Origin: Zafaria ginkgonis
GTDB lineage: Bacteria; Actinomycetota; Actinomycetes; Actinomycetales; Micrococcaceae
Direction: 5' to 3'
NCBI RefSeq assembly: GCF_039540195.1
Contig: NZ_BAABEO010000026.1
Span: 141,173 to 205,172 of the forward strand
Length of the DNA: 64,000 nucleotides
Shown: positions 34,822-43,360 of the stretch, one piece after another
Layout: every line of letters starts with the position of its first letter
Numbering within the stretch: position 1 is the first letter of the stretch
Notes under the pieces: model-generated
What the model saw: the letters and a program-made list of their open reading frames with translations, nothing else
Databases searched by the model: none
What the model was told of the DNA's origin: nothing
Made by a program: the position numbers and the translations under genes

Positions 34822-34937
34822 GTGTTTCCCTTTGGTTTTGTTCCGGCTTTGGCGCCGCCTCTTCGGTGCAGGCCGCGATGCGGCACCGCGTCTGCCCGCC
34901 TTGCCATATGACTCGGGAAGCCGCGGGAGAACACCCC

Positions 34938-34958
34938 GTTCCGACACCGTGTCGGAAC
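34938..34958. promoter_or_regulatory. Perfect 21-base operator palindrome (CGACAC family)
   Basis: Arms GTTCCGACAC (34938-34947) and GTGTCGGAAC (34949-34958) are exact reverse complements around a single C. The site lies 120 bases before the hydroxylase ATG. Its core CGACAC-N-GTGTCG recurs at 26981-26993 before the importer operon. Confidence 0.8.
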
Positions 34959-35078
34959 CCATCGCCAAAGATTCACGCAGCGGGCTGATCCTCTGCCAGA
35001 CGCATTTCCCTAGTGTCGAAATACAGATTATTGGCCTGCCCGACATCGAGGTTGGGCGGCAGAACAAGGAGTCAGACG

Positions 35079-36554
35079 ATGGATATTTCCGGCTCGACGG
35101 GTGCCATGACCGGTGAGCAATTCAAGCGGAGCCTCAACGACGGCCGCGATGTGTGGCTTGATGGCAGACGCATCGAAAACGTCGCTGAACACCCTGCGCT
35201 CAAGCCGACCGTCGATGAGTTCGCTCGCCTGCTTGACCTGCGCTTCGCAACTGCCGAAGCGCGTGCCACAACCCTCTTTGAATCCCCGGAGACGGGCAAC
35301 CAGATCAGCTACGCATTCTCGTTGCCGAAAACCCAGCAGGAATTGCGTGCCAAGTTCGCCGCCTCCGCGTGGTGGATGAACGAGAGCCTGGGCCAGCTGG
35401 GCCGCTCGCCAGACTTCATGTCCAACGTCGTTGCCGGCTTGGTGGACTATGCCGACGAACTGGAGGAGAACCGCCCGGGCTTCGGTGACAACGCCCGCAA
35501 CTACCACCGCTACGCGATGGAAAACGACCTGGTGCTCACCCATGCGCTGGGTGACCCCCAGATCGACCGCAGCGCCAGCCCGCTCGACGACCCGGACCTA
35601 GCCCTGCGCATCGTGGAGGAACGCGAGGACGGCGTCGTTCTGCGCGGTGCCAAGCAGTTGGCAACGCTCGCCCCGTTCTCCAACGAGGTGCTCGTCTACC
35701 TCAACGGCGTCACTGCTGCCCGCGGCGCCGAAGACTTCGTGATCTGGTTCGCCCTGCCGATGAACGCGCCGGGGTTGAAGATCCTGCTGCGCGAGCCGCT
35801 CGGCAACCCGGAAAGCGGCCACAGCCACCCGTTGAGCAACAAGTACGACGAGCAGGACGCCATGTTGTTCTTCGAGGACGTCTTCCTGCCGCGCGAGCGC
35901 ATCTTCCTGCAGGGCGACAGCCTGCGGGCACTCAAGGGCCTGGGCCGCATCAACGCCTGGAGCCTGCAGAGCACCCACATCCGTTTCCTGGCCCGCATGA
36001 AGTTCTTCACCTCGGTGGCCAAGAAGCTCGCCCACGCGATCGGCGTCGACTCCTTCCGAGGCATCCAGGAACAGCTTGGCGAACTGGTTTCCTACGCCCA
36101 GACCCTGGAGCTTGGCATCAAGGGCGCCGAGGCCGACTCCAGCTTCACCCCGGCCGGCAACCTGGTCCCCGGACACAGCAACGGCCTGGGCTTCTGGTCC
36201 GCCGACATCTCCGCCCGCATGGTCCAGATCATGCGCCAGATCGCCGCCTCGGGCCTGATCATGCAGCCGACCGAGGGCGATCTTGCCAGCCCCGAGCTGC
36301 GTCCGTTCCTTGATCTGTACATGCGCGGCCACGACATCGGTGCCGCAGAGAAGGCGCGCCTCTTCCGCCTGGGATGGGAACTTGCGGGCTCGGGCTTCGG
36401 CATGCGCCAGGAACTCTACGAATACCTGCACCGCGGGGATCCCGGAGCCGGCCGCACCCGCCTGCTGCGCTCCTACGACATGTCGGACGTCGACGCCCGC
36501 GTGGACGAGCTGATCAGCGCCCCGCTGAACGACCGAGCCCTCGCCGGCGCCTGA
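35079..36554 (+). CDS. HpaB-type FADH2-dependent aromatic monooxygenase
   Basis: A 491-residue member of the 4-hydroxyphenylacetate 3-monooxygenase (HpaB/PvcC/TftD) family, which hydroxylates phenols using reduced FAD supplied by a partner reductase. Family-like segments include SYAFSLPKTQQELRAKFAA, VLRGAKQLATLAPFSNEV, LFFEDVFLPRERIFL and NAWSLQSTHIRFLARMKF. ATG 35079 follows AAGGAG by seven bases. It starts the lower-module operon, with the flavin reductase partner six genes downstream. The substrate is a phenolic acid by inference. Confidence 0.88.
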   Translation: MDISGSTGAMTGEQFKRSLNDGRDVWLDGRRIENVAEHPALKPTVDEFARLLDLRFATAEARATTLFESPETGNQISYAFSLPKTQQELRAKFAASAWWMNESLGQLGRSPDFMSNVVAGLVDYADELEENRPGFGDNARNYHRYAMENDLVLTHALGDPQIDRSASPLDDPDLALRIVEEREDGVVLRGAKQLATLAPFSNEVLVYLNGVTAARGAEDFVIWFALPMNAPGLKILLREPLGNPESGHSHPLSNKYDEQDAMLFFEDVFLPRERIFLQGDSLRALKGLGRINAWSLQSTHIRFLARMKFFTSVAKKLAHAIGVDSFRGIQEQLGELVSYAQTLELGIKGAEADSSFTPAGNLVPGHSNGLGFWSADISARMVQIMRQIAASGLIMQPTEGDLASPELRPFLDLYMRGHDIGAAEKARLFRLGWELAGSGFGMRQELYEYLHRGDPGAGRTRLLRSYDMSDVDARVDELISAPLNDRALAGA

Positions 36555-36584
36555 GCACCCCCGAGACCACAGAAGGAAGAACCC

Positions 36585-37586
36585 ATGATCATCGACGTCC
36601 ACGGCCACATGTCCGCCCCGAACGACTACTACGCATGGAAGGCCTCGCTGCTCTCGCACCGCGGTGCACACGGCGGAAAGCCGCCGGTCATCAGCGACGA
36701 TGCACTCGTTGCTTCGTACCATGAGCCGCACCCCAGCTTCGGGAACATCTCGCACATGGAGCACATCGACAAGGCCGGCATCGACCTGCAGCTGATTTCT
36801 CCGCGTCCCTTCCAGATGATGCACAGCGAGCGCCCGGCAAAGCTCGTGGACTGGTTCACCGAAGAGACGAACAACCTGATCCACCGCACCACGGAACTCT
36901 TCCCGGGCCGCTTCAAGGGCGTCGCCGGCATGCCGCAGAGCCCGGACTACACCCCCGCGCAGTGGACGAAGGAACTGCGCCGCACCGTGACCGAGCTCGG
37001 CTTCGTCGGCGCCATGCTGAACCCGGACCCGCACGAGGGCCTGCAGATCCCGCCGGCGCTCGGCGACGAGTACTGGTACCCGGTGTACGAGGAACTCTGC
37101 GCGCTTGACGTCCCGGTGCTGATCCACGCCGCCGGCTGCAAGCCGCCGGCACGCGAGCCGTACAGCCTGCACTTCATCCAGGAGGAGACGGTCGGTGTCT
37201 GGAGCCTGATCAACTCGAACGTGCTCAAGGACTTCCCGGACCTGAAGGTCATCGTCTCGCACGGCGGCGGCGCCATTCCGTACCAGGTCGGCCGCTTCCT
37301 CCCCTCGGTGGTGCGCACCGGCGTCTCCTACCTCGACAAGCTGCGCAGCCTGTACTTCGACTCCTGCCTGTACACCCGGGACAGCCTCGAACTGCTGATG
37401 AAGGTCGTTGGCACCGACCGCGTGCTGTTCGGCTCGGAGAAGCCGGGCACCGGTTCGCAGATCGATCCCGAGACCGGCCGCTGGTTCGACGACATCCACC
37501 TGCTCATCGACGACATCGACTGGCTTGAGGCAGAGGGCCGCGAAGCCGTCTTCGAGGGCAATGCCCGCAAGCTGTTCCGCCTGTAA
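36585..37586 (+). CDS. LigJ-like amidohydrolase (4-oxalomesaconate hydratase type)
   Basis: A 333-residue amidohydrolase closely resembling LigJ: start DVHGHMSAPNDYY (metal His-x-His), LFPGRFKGVAGMPQSP, ELGFVGAMLNPDPHEG, VLIHAAGC, IVSHGGGAIPY, and LFGSEKPG with the Glu found in LigJ-type hydratases. It ends with VFEGNARKLF. In the protocatechuate 4,5-cleavage and gallate routes LigJ hydrates 4-oxalomesaconate to 4-carboxy-4-hydroxy-2-oxoadipate, the RraA/LigK substrate. The aldolase genes are just downstream. AGAAGGAAG precedes the ATG. Confidence 0.85.
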   Translation: MIIDVHGHMSAPNDYYAWKASLLSHRGAHGGKPPVISDDALVASYHEPHPSFGNISHMEHIDKAGIDLQLISPRPFQMMHSERPAKLVDWFTEETNNLIHRTTELFPGRFKGVAGMPQSPDYTPAQWTKELRRTVTELGFVGAMLNPDPHEGLQIPPALGDEYWYPVYEELCALDVPVLIHAAGCKPPAREPYSLHFIQEETVGVWSLINSNVLKDFPDLKVIVSHGGGAIPYQVGRFLPSVVRTGVSYLDKLRSLYFDSCLYTRDSLELLMKVVGTDRVLFGSEKPGTGSQIDPETGRWFDDIHLLIDDIDWLEAEGREAVFEGNARKLFRL

Positions 37587-37610
37587 CCCAGAGACCAGAA
37601 AGGATTCTCC

Positions 37611-38627
37611 ATGACCGAGATCGTCGCCGGCATCGGCACCTCCCACGGCCCGCAGCTCAAGGCAGCACCGCCCGTGGCCTGGGAGACCCGCGGTGTCGCG
37701 GACCGCAAGAGCAAGAAGCTGAAATTCCGCGGAGGCACATACTCCTACGAGGAGCTGCGCGAACTGCGCGAGGACTTCTCGCAGGAGATCACCCACGAGG
37801 TCATGCAGCGTCGCTGGGACAGCTGCCAGGGCTCGATGGATGAACTCTCCACGTTCATCAAGGAGCAGGACGTCGATGTGCTGGTCATCGTCTCCAGCGA
37901 CCACAAGGAGACCTTCGGCGACGAATGCCTCGCCCCGTTCGCGATCTACTGGGGCGATTCGGTGCTGCACGTCCCCTACACCCAGGAGCAGCTCGACGAG
38001 ATGGCGCCGGGTCTTGCCGAGGCAGCCACCGGCGACGTGCCCGGCCACACGATCGAGCGCCCCACCCACCGGGCGCTGGGTCGCCACCTGATCCAATCCG
38101 TCCAGGAAGACGGCTTCGACGTCTCGGCCTCCGAGGAGCTGCCGGCCGGCCGCTACGAGAACTACACGATCCCGCACGGTTTCGGTTTCATCTACCAGCG
38201 CTTCATGGGCGAGGACTCCACGGTTCCGATGGTGCCGGTCTTCATCAACACCTTCTGGGAACCAAACCCGCCGACGGCCAAGCGCTGCCACGATTTCGGC
38301 CGCGCCCTGGCCCGTGCCATCGAGTCGTTTCCCGGCGACCTTCGGGTCGGCGTCGTGGCCTCCGGCGGGCTGAGCCACTTCGTCATCGACGAGAAGCTGG
38401 ACGAAGAGTTCTGCGAGGCAATGCGAAACCGCGATTCGGAATACCTGCGCACTGTCCCCGCGTCGGAAATGATGTCCGGTGCCTCCGAGCTGCGCAACTG
38501 GATCGCCGTGGCCGGCATCGCCGACGAGACGGGCCTCGCGGTGACGAAGCTTGACTACGTGCCCGCCTACCGCACCGAAGCGGGCACCGGCAACGCCATG
38601 GGCTTTGTCACCTGGGAGCGTGACTGA
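37611..38627 (+). CDS. Class III extradiol ring-cleavage dioxygenase (LigB-like)
   Basis: A 338-residue LigB-superfamily dioxygenase. The Fe(II) and acid-base positions appear in GIGTSHGPQL, VIVSSDHKETF and ASGGLSHFVID, and VFINTFWEPNPPTAKRCHDFG matches the active-site wall of protocatechuate 4,5-dioxygenase beta. No LigA-type alpha subunit or fused LigA domain is visible, unlike LigAB or gallate dioxygenases. AAAGGA precedes ATG 37611. It probably opens a catecholic or trihydroxylated ring made by the hydroxylases of this operon. Confidence 0.88.
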   Translation: MTEIVAGIGTSHGPQLKAAPPVAWETRGVADRKSKKLKFRGGTYSYEELRELREDFSQEITHEVMQRRWDSCQGSMDELSTFIKEQDVDVLVIVSSDHKETFGDECLAPFAIYWGDSVLHVPYTQEQLDEMAPGLAEAATGDVPGHTIERPTHRALGRHLIQSVQEDGFDVSASEELPAGRYENYTIPHGFGFIYQRFMGEDSTVPMVPVFINTFWEPNPPTAKRCHDFGRALARAIESFPGDLRVGVVASGGLSHFVIDEKLDEEFCEAMRNRDSEYLRTVPASEMMSGASELRNWIAVAGIADETGLAVTKLDYVPAYRTEAGTGNAMGFVTWERD

Positions 38628-38629
38628 CC

Positions 38630-39313
38630 ATGGCCGGGTCACAGGTGGCACTCTCCCCGGCGCAGGCCATCGCGGTGCTGCGCACGCTCGATAGCTGCGC
38701 GGTCTCCGATGCGCTGGACACCCTCGGTTTGCCGGGGGCCGTGACGGGCATTTCGGCGATGTGGCCGACGGACACGGTCATGGCCGGGCGCGTGCGCACC
38801 GTCACCGCGGCCCCCAAGTCCAGCGGCGGCCCGAGCGATCACATCGCCACGGCACTTGTTGCCGGCGCCGAACGCGACGACATCGTGGTGATCGACAACC
38901 ACGGCCGCACCGACGTTTCCTGCTGGGGCGGGTTGCTGGCCGAAGCCTCAATCCAGCGCGGCATCGCCGGGGTCATCGTCGATGGTGCCTGCCGCGACGT
39001 GCAGGAATCGCAGGCGCTCGGACTGAACCTCTATGCCCGGGCCGCGGTGCCGGTCAGCGCCCGCGGCCGCATCGTCCAGCAGGCCATGGACGAGCGCATC
39101 CAGGTCGCAGGAGTTTCCGTGGCGTCCTTTGACTACGTCATCGCCGACGTCAACGGCGTGGTGTTTGTCGCGGCGCAGCACGCCGAGCGCGTGCTGGAAC
39201 TGGCCCAGCGCATCGTGGCTCGAGAGGCCGCGATGGCGCAGGCAGTACGTAGCGGACGCGACGTGCGCGAGGTCATGCACGATTCACAATTCCCAACGGT
39301 CACAGCGGAGTAA
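38630..39313 (+). CDS. RraA-family aldolase-like protein, copy 1
   Basis: A 227-residue RraA / 4-hydroxy-4-methyl-2-oxoglutarate aldolase-family protein. VSDALDTLGLPGAVTGI and VDGACRDVQESQAL are seen; the Arg-Asp pair and the upstream acidic residues are those that bind metal and oxalo-acids in LigK-type enzymes. It starts 2 bases after the dioxygenase stop. It would cleave 4-carboxy-4-hydroxy-2-oxoadipate to pyruvate and oxaloacetate, or decarboxylate oxaloacetate. The RNase-E-inhibitor role of E. coli RraA is unlikely in this setting. Confidence 0.85.
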   Translation: MAGSQVALSPAQAIAVLRTLDSCAVSDALDTLGLPGAVTGISAMWPTDTVMAGRVRTVTAAPKSSGGPSDHIATALVAGAERDDIVVIDNHGRTDVSCWGGLLAEASIQRGIAGVIVDGACRDVQESQALGLNLYARAAVPVSARGRIVQQAMDERIQVAGVSVASFDYVIADVNGVVFVAAQHAERVLELAQRIVAREAAMAQAVRSGRDVREVMHDSQFPTVTAE

Positions 39314-39316
39314 GCC

Positions 39317-39973
39317 ATGACAGAGCCAATCATCACCCGATTTTCACGGCTCGGGACCGCGACGGTCTCCGACGCCTTGGACAAGCTGGGCCTGCCCGGC
39401 AGCCTGCTGGGTATTGCGCCGCTGGCCGATGCACAGCACATGGTGGGTCGCGCGTTCACCGTGCGCTACGTCAGCGCGCAAACCCCCGCCGGCACCGTCG
39501 GGGACTTCATCGACCAGGTCATGCCCGGTGAAGTAGTGGTGCTGGATAACGACGCCCGCGTCGACTGCACGGTCTGGGGAGACATCCTCACCGCCGTCGC
39601 ACACCACCGCGGCATCGCCGGCACGGTGATCGAGGGTGTCTGCCGCGACACCCACCGTGCGCTGTCGATCAACTACCCGATCTTCAGCCGTGGCCGCTTC
39701 ATGCGCACCGGCAAGGACCGCGTTGAGGTTGCCGAGGAGAGAGGCCCCGTCACCATCGGCGGAGTCACGGTCCGCCAGGGCGACATCCTGCTCGGCGACT
39801 CCGACGGCGTGGTGGCGATTCCCCGCGAATCCGAAGAGCGGGTGCTGGAAATCGCCGAATCGATCGATGCGCGCGAGGACTCGATCCTGGCAGCGGCGTT
39901 GGCCGGTGCCACGATTGCCGAGGCCCGCGCCCGATTCGGTTACCACAACCTGCAGCGAAAGGACGCGGAATGA
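39317..39973 (+). CDS. RraA-family aldolase-like protein, copy 2
   Basis: A 218-residue paralogue with VSDALDKLGLPGSLLGI and IEGVCRDTHRAL. The Arg-Asp pair is retained. It differs enough from copy 1 that recent duplication is excluded. It begins 3 bases after copy 1 and overlaps copy 3 by 4 bases (ATGA). The family forms trimers or hexamers, so a mixed oligomer with the neighbouring copies is possible. Confidence 0.85.
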   Translation: MTEPIITRFSRLGTATVSDALDKLGLPGSLLGIAPLADAQHMVGRAFTVRYVSAQTPAGTVGDFIDQVMPGEVVVLDNDARVDCTVWGDILTAVAHHRGIAGTVIEGVCRDTHRALSINYPIFSRGRFMRTGKDRVEVAEERGPVTIGGVTVRQGDILLGDSDGVVAIPRESEERVLEIAESIDAREDSILAAALAGATIAEARARFGYHNLQRKDAE

Positions 39974-40623
39974 TCGACCTCGACGATGACGCGGACGAAT
40001 TGCTCCGGCTCGGTTCCGCGACCCTGTACGAGTCCTCGGGCAGCGACTGCTTCCTGGATGCAGCCTTCCGCCCGGCCTGGGCCGGAGCGGAAATCGTTGG
40101 CCGGGCGCTGCCCCTGAGTGCGCAGGCCGGCGACAACCTTGCCCTGCACCACGGCATTGGCGAGGCAGGCGACGGAGACGTGCTCGTCGTTGACGGCGGC
40201 GGCGCCCCCTATGGCTATTGGGGCGAGGTCATGGCCGTTGCCGCGCAGTCACGCGGCATCCGCGGACTGGTGATCGACGGGGGAGTGCGTGACACCGAAC
40301 AGCTTTCGCGGCTTCGCTTCCCGGCCTTCAGCACCTCGATCTCCATCCGAGGCACGATCAAGCAGTGGCCCGGAACGGTCGGTTTGCCGGTGACACTGCG
40401 CGGGCGCGTGGTGCGCCGGGGCGATGTTGTGGTGGCCGACCGCGACGGCGTCGCCATCCTGCCCTACGAGCGCTATGCCGAGATCCTCGAAGCGGCCCGG
40501 GCCCGCGCCGCCAAGGAAGAGGCCCACATGGAACGCCTGCGGGCGGGGGAACTCACCCTTGACCTCTACGGCTTCCGCTCCCTGGGTTCGCCCATTTCAG
40601 ACTCCAACCAACCTGTGAGGTAG
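39970..40623 (+). CDS. RraA-family aldolase-like protein, copy 3 (divergent)
   Basis: A 217-residue paralogue, the most divergent of the three. The usual SDAL...G...G segment is replaced by SATLYESSGSDCFLD, while VVDGGGAPYGYWGE and IDGGVRDTEQLSRL keep the metal and Arg-Asp positions. The start is acidic (MIDLDDDADELL). The altered N-terminal segment forms part of the substrate pocket in the family, so a different substrate or a non-catalytic partner role is plausible. It is translationally coupled to copy 2. Confidence 0.82.
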   Translation: MIDLDDDADELLRLGSATLYESSGSDCFLDAAFRPAWAGAEIVGRALPLSAQAGDNLALHHGIGEAGDGDVLVVDGGGAPYGYWGEVMAVAAQSRGIRGLVIDGGVRDTEQLSRLRFPAFSTSISIRGTIKQWPGTVGLPVTLRGRVVRRGDVVVADRDGVAILPYERYAEILEAARARAAKEEAHMERLRAGELTLDLYGFRSLGSPISDSNQPVR

Positions 40624-40625
40624 CC

Positions 40626-41618
40626 ATGTCCCTCGAAGAAGAACAGCAGAACCGACTCGACAGCTTCCGCCAGGCCGCGGGCAGGTTCGCCTCAGGGGTC
40701 ACGGTCGTGACCACGGCCCACGACGGCCATGTCTACGGCATCACCGCCACGTCGTTTGTCTCCCTGTCGCTCAATCCGCTGCTCGTCACGGTGTCCATCA
40801 ATGTGCACAGCCCGATCCTCGATGAGATTCGAGGGAGCGGGGCGTTCGCCATAAACGTGCTCTCCAATGAGCAGCAGGACGTCTCGGCCTACTTTGCCCG
40901 GCGTGGACGCGGCCGCAGCAGGGGCTCCTTCGAGGAGGTCGGGACGCATGTCGAGACCACCGGGGCACCCGTGGTTACGGGGGCGCTGAGCTGGTTCGAT
41001 TGCACCGTGCATACGATGCTCGAGGGAGGCGACCACACCATTCTGGTGGGCGAGGTCAAGGCGGCGGGAGGCGGCACGGGTGAGCCGCTGCTGTACTGGT
41101 CGGGGAACTACCGTGAACTCAGCCCGGCGGAAGAGCAGGCGGCGCAGGAGACCGCGTTGACCGATGACATCCACCGGATCGCCGACTCCCTCTCCGCTCA
41201 GCTTCACCTGCACGGCATGAGCCCTGCACAGCTGATCGATGCGCAGCGCGCCGTCGAGCCGGAGGCCGCCGCGCTGGCCGCACGCGATGCCACCAAGGAG
41301 CAGACCGCGCAGCTGCGGGTCCTGGTTGAGGAGGCCGAACGGCACACGGGTGACGCGGCACGCTACAACCCGCTGTCCCTCGAGTTCCACGCCCGGCTCG
41401 GGCTGCTGAGCGGCAATCCGGCGATCGCCGCTTCGGTCAACGCGCTCAACCGTCCGCGCGAGAGCCGTTACGCCGCGGACACCACCGCGGAACGGGCAAA
41501 CCGCGCCGTCGCCGCCCACAAGGGAATCCTCGAGGCCATCGAGTCCCGAGACGAGGACAAGGCCCGCCGGCTGATGATGGAGCACCTGGGCACCGTCGCC
41601 GCGGGAATCCAATGCTGA
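40626..41618 (+). CDS. Flavin reductase fused to an FCD (GntR-effector) domain
   Basis: A 330-residue two-domain protein. Residues about 10-165 are an HpaC-type NAD(P)H:flavin reductase (ASGVTVVTTAHDGHVYGITATSF, then NVLSNEQQDVSAYFA and FDCTVHTMLEGGDHTI). Residues about 195-322 match the FCD domain of GntR regulators (IDAQRAVEPEAAALAAR, LEFHARLGLLSGNP, AAHKGILEAIESRDEDKA, MMEHLG), keeping three potential metal-binding histidines. There is no helix-turn-helix. The reductase would supply FADH2 to the HpaB-type enzyme at 35079. The FCD part would bind the aromatic ligand and gate activity, as the C-terminal domain does in the Acinetobacter C1 reductase. Confidence 0.85.
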   Translation: MSLEEEQQNRLDSFRQAAGRFASGVTVVTTAHDGHVYGITATSFVSLSLNPLLVTVSINVHSPILDEIRGSGAFAINVLSNEQQDVSAYFARRGRGRSRGSFEEVGTHVETTGAPVVTGALSWFDCTVHTMLEGGDHTILVGEVKAAGGGTGEPLLYWSGNYRELSPAEEQAAQETALTDDIHRIADSLSAQLHLHGMSPAQLIDAQRAVEPEAAALAARDATKEQTAQLRVLVEEAERHTGDAARYNPLSLEFHARLGLLSGNPAIAASVNALNRPRESRYAADTTAERANRAVAAHKGILEAIESRDEDKARRLMMEHLGTVAAGIQC

Positions 41619-41653
41619 ACTACGAGGCCCGGCCTCAGGGACAACGGAGCGAA

Positions 41654-43324
41654 ATGCCAGACAAGCTGGATGCAGACGTCATCATCATCGGTGCGGGACC
41701 CGTGGGCCTCGTCGCCGCACTCGACCTCAGCGCGCGCGGCATCACCAGTTTCGTGGTCGAGAAACGCGGGTTTCTCGAGCCGCCCAACGTAAAGTGCAAC
41801 CACGTGGCCTCGCGCACGATGGAACGTTTTCGCCGCTTGGGCCTCGCCGAAGAGGTGCGCGCTTCGGGGCTGCCGGCCGACTACCCGCAGGATGTCGCCT
41901 TCCGCACCTCCTTGACCGGCCGGGAGTTCGGGCGGATTCCGATCCCGGCAAGCCGGGACCGTTACACCTCGCGCACCGGGCCGGACACCTCCTGGCAGAC
42001 GCCCGAGCCGCCGCAACGCATCAACCAGACGTTCCTCGAACCGATCCTGGCCCGCCGCGCCGCGGAAGCCCCCGGGGTGGTCCTGCTCAACCGCACCCAA
42101 TTCGTCGCGGTCGGACAGGACGAAACCTCGGCCTGGGCCGAGACCACCGACCTGGACGGGGGCAACCCGCGGACCCTGCGCGGCCGCTACGTGATCGGCG
42201 CCGACGGAGGAAGTTCAAGCGTGCGCAAGCAACTCGGCTTGAAGCTGAGCGGCGACCCGGTGTTGCAGCATGTGCAATCCACCTGCATCCGTTCGTCCGA
42301 GCTCTACGGGCTCATGGGTGCCGACGAGCCGCGCGCATGGGGCTATTACACCTTCAACGCCCGGCGGTTGGGGCACGTGTACGCAATCGACGGGCACGAG
42401 ACCTTCTTGGTGCACACGTACCTGTCGGAGGATGAGGCGCGTGACAACTCGGTTGACCGCGAGGCGGCGATCCGGGCGATCCTCGGCGTCGATGAGGAAT
42501 TCGCCTACGAAGTGGTGTCCAAGGAGGACTGGATTGCCCGTCGGCTGCTCGCCGATCGTTTCCGTGATCGGCGAGTGTTCATTGCCGGGGACGCCAGCCA
42601 CCTGTGGGTTCCGTTTGCCGGATTCGGAATGAACGCCGGAATCGCCGATGTTCTGAACCTCACCTGGCTGCTGGGAGCGCATCTGAACGGCTGGGCCGAC
42701 GAAGGCATCCTGGATGCCTACGAGGCCGAACGCCAGCCGATCACCGACCAGGTTTCACGCTTCGCCATGGCCCACCAGCAGAAGCTCGCCCGGCCGGACA
42801 TGCCCGCGAACCTGGACGAGGCCACTCCCGAAGGCGAGGCCTCCCGCAGGGAATTCGGGCAGGCCGTCATTGAACTGAACACCCAGCAGTTCGCCGCCGC
42901 CGGGTTGAACTACGGCTACGTCTACGACAATTCACCCATCATTTCCTATGACGATGAGCCTGCTCCGCAGTACACCATGGGCAGCTTTTCCGCTTCGACA
43001 GTGCCGGGGTGCCGGGCCCCGCACTTCTGGCTCGAAGACGGAACTTCCCTCTACGACCATTTCACTCAGGGGTACAGCCTCATTTCCGCCCAGGGCAGTG
43101 AGACCGCGCCGCTGGTGCAGGAGGCGCAGAGCAGGGGCATACCGTTCACGGTGATCGAAGTTGCTCCCGGACTGTTGCCTGCGGAATACCGTTGTCCGCT
43201 CACCCTGGTGCGCGAAGACCAGCACGTGGTCTGGCGCGGCACCAAGGTGCCGGAGAACCTTGGGGCGCTCTTCGACCTGCTTCGCGGCGCCCACCGTGTG
43301 GGCGCCCACCGCGTAATGGCCTAG
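41654..43324 (+). CDS. FAD-dependent aromatic monooxygenase (single-component)
   Basis: A 556-residue class A flavoprotein hydroxylase (PheA/MhpA/TfdB type): IIIGAGPVGLVAALDL near the start, GADGGSSSVRKQLG, and FIAGDASHLWVPFAGFGMN with the conserved Gly-Asp and substrate-side residues. A thioredoxin-like C-terminal domain appears from about residue 420. ATG 41654 follows GGAGCG; an in-frame ATG at 41612 that overlaps the reductase stop is an alternative. It ends the lower-module operon and probably adds a hydroxyl before ring opening. Confidence 0.9.
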   Translation: MPDKLDADVIIIGAGPVGLVAALDLSARGITSFVVEKRGFLEPPNVKCNHVASRTMERFRRLGLAEEVRASGLPADYPQDVAFRTSLTGREFGRIPIPASRDRYTSRTGPDTSWQTPEPPQRINQTFLEPILARRAAEAPGVVLLNRTQFVAVGQDETSAWAETTDLDGGNPRTLRGRYVIGADGGSSSVRKQLGLKLSGDPVLQHVQSTCIRSSELYGLMGADEPRAWGYYTFNARRLGHVYAIDGHETFLVHTYLSEDEARDNSVDREAAIRAILGVDEEFAYEVVSKEDWIARRLLADRFRDRRVFIAGDASHLWVPFAGFGMNAGIADVLNLTWLLGAHLNGWADEGILDAYEAERQPITDQVSRFAMAHQQKLARPDMPANLDEATPEGEASRREFGQAVIELNTQQFAAAGLNYGYVYDNSPIISYDDEPAPQYTMGSFSASTVPGCRAPHFWLEDGTSLYDHFTQGYSLISAQGSETAPLVQEAQSRGIPFTVIEVAPGLLPAEYRCPLTLVREDQHVVWRGTKVPENLGALFDLLRGAHRVGAHRVMA

Positions 43325-43325
43325 C

Positions 43326-43360
43326 GTTGGTGCCCCTCTCCGCCGGAGAGGGGCACCAAC
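43326..43360 (+). terminator. Terminator closing the catabolic island
   Basis: GTTGGTGCCCCTCTCC (43326-43341) and its exact complement (43345-43360) form a 16-base stem with a 3-base loop, starting 2 bases after the monooxygenase stop and 77 bases before the convergent end of murJ. No T tract follows. Confidence 0.8.

Noticed and set aside
35598..38651. A minus-strand open frame of about 1000 codons opposite the hydroxylase-LigJ-LigB genes
   Set aside because: It is the antisense of three clear enzymes and has shadow composition (Val/Asp/Arg/His-rich) with no domain.
38630..40623. RNase E inhibitor function for the RraA-like genes
   Set aside because: The Arg-Asp aldolase residues are present and the operon is catabolic; aldolase-type activity is the better reading.
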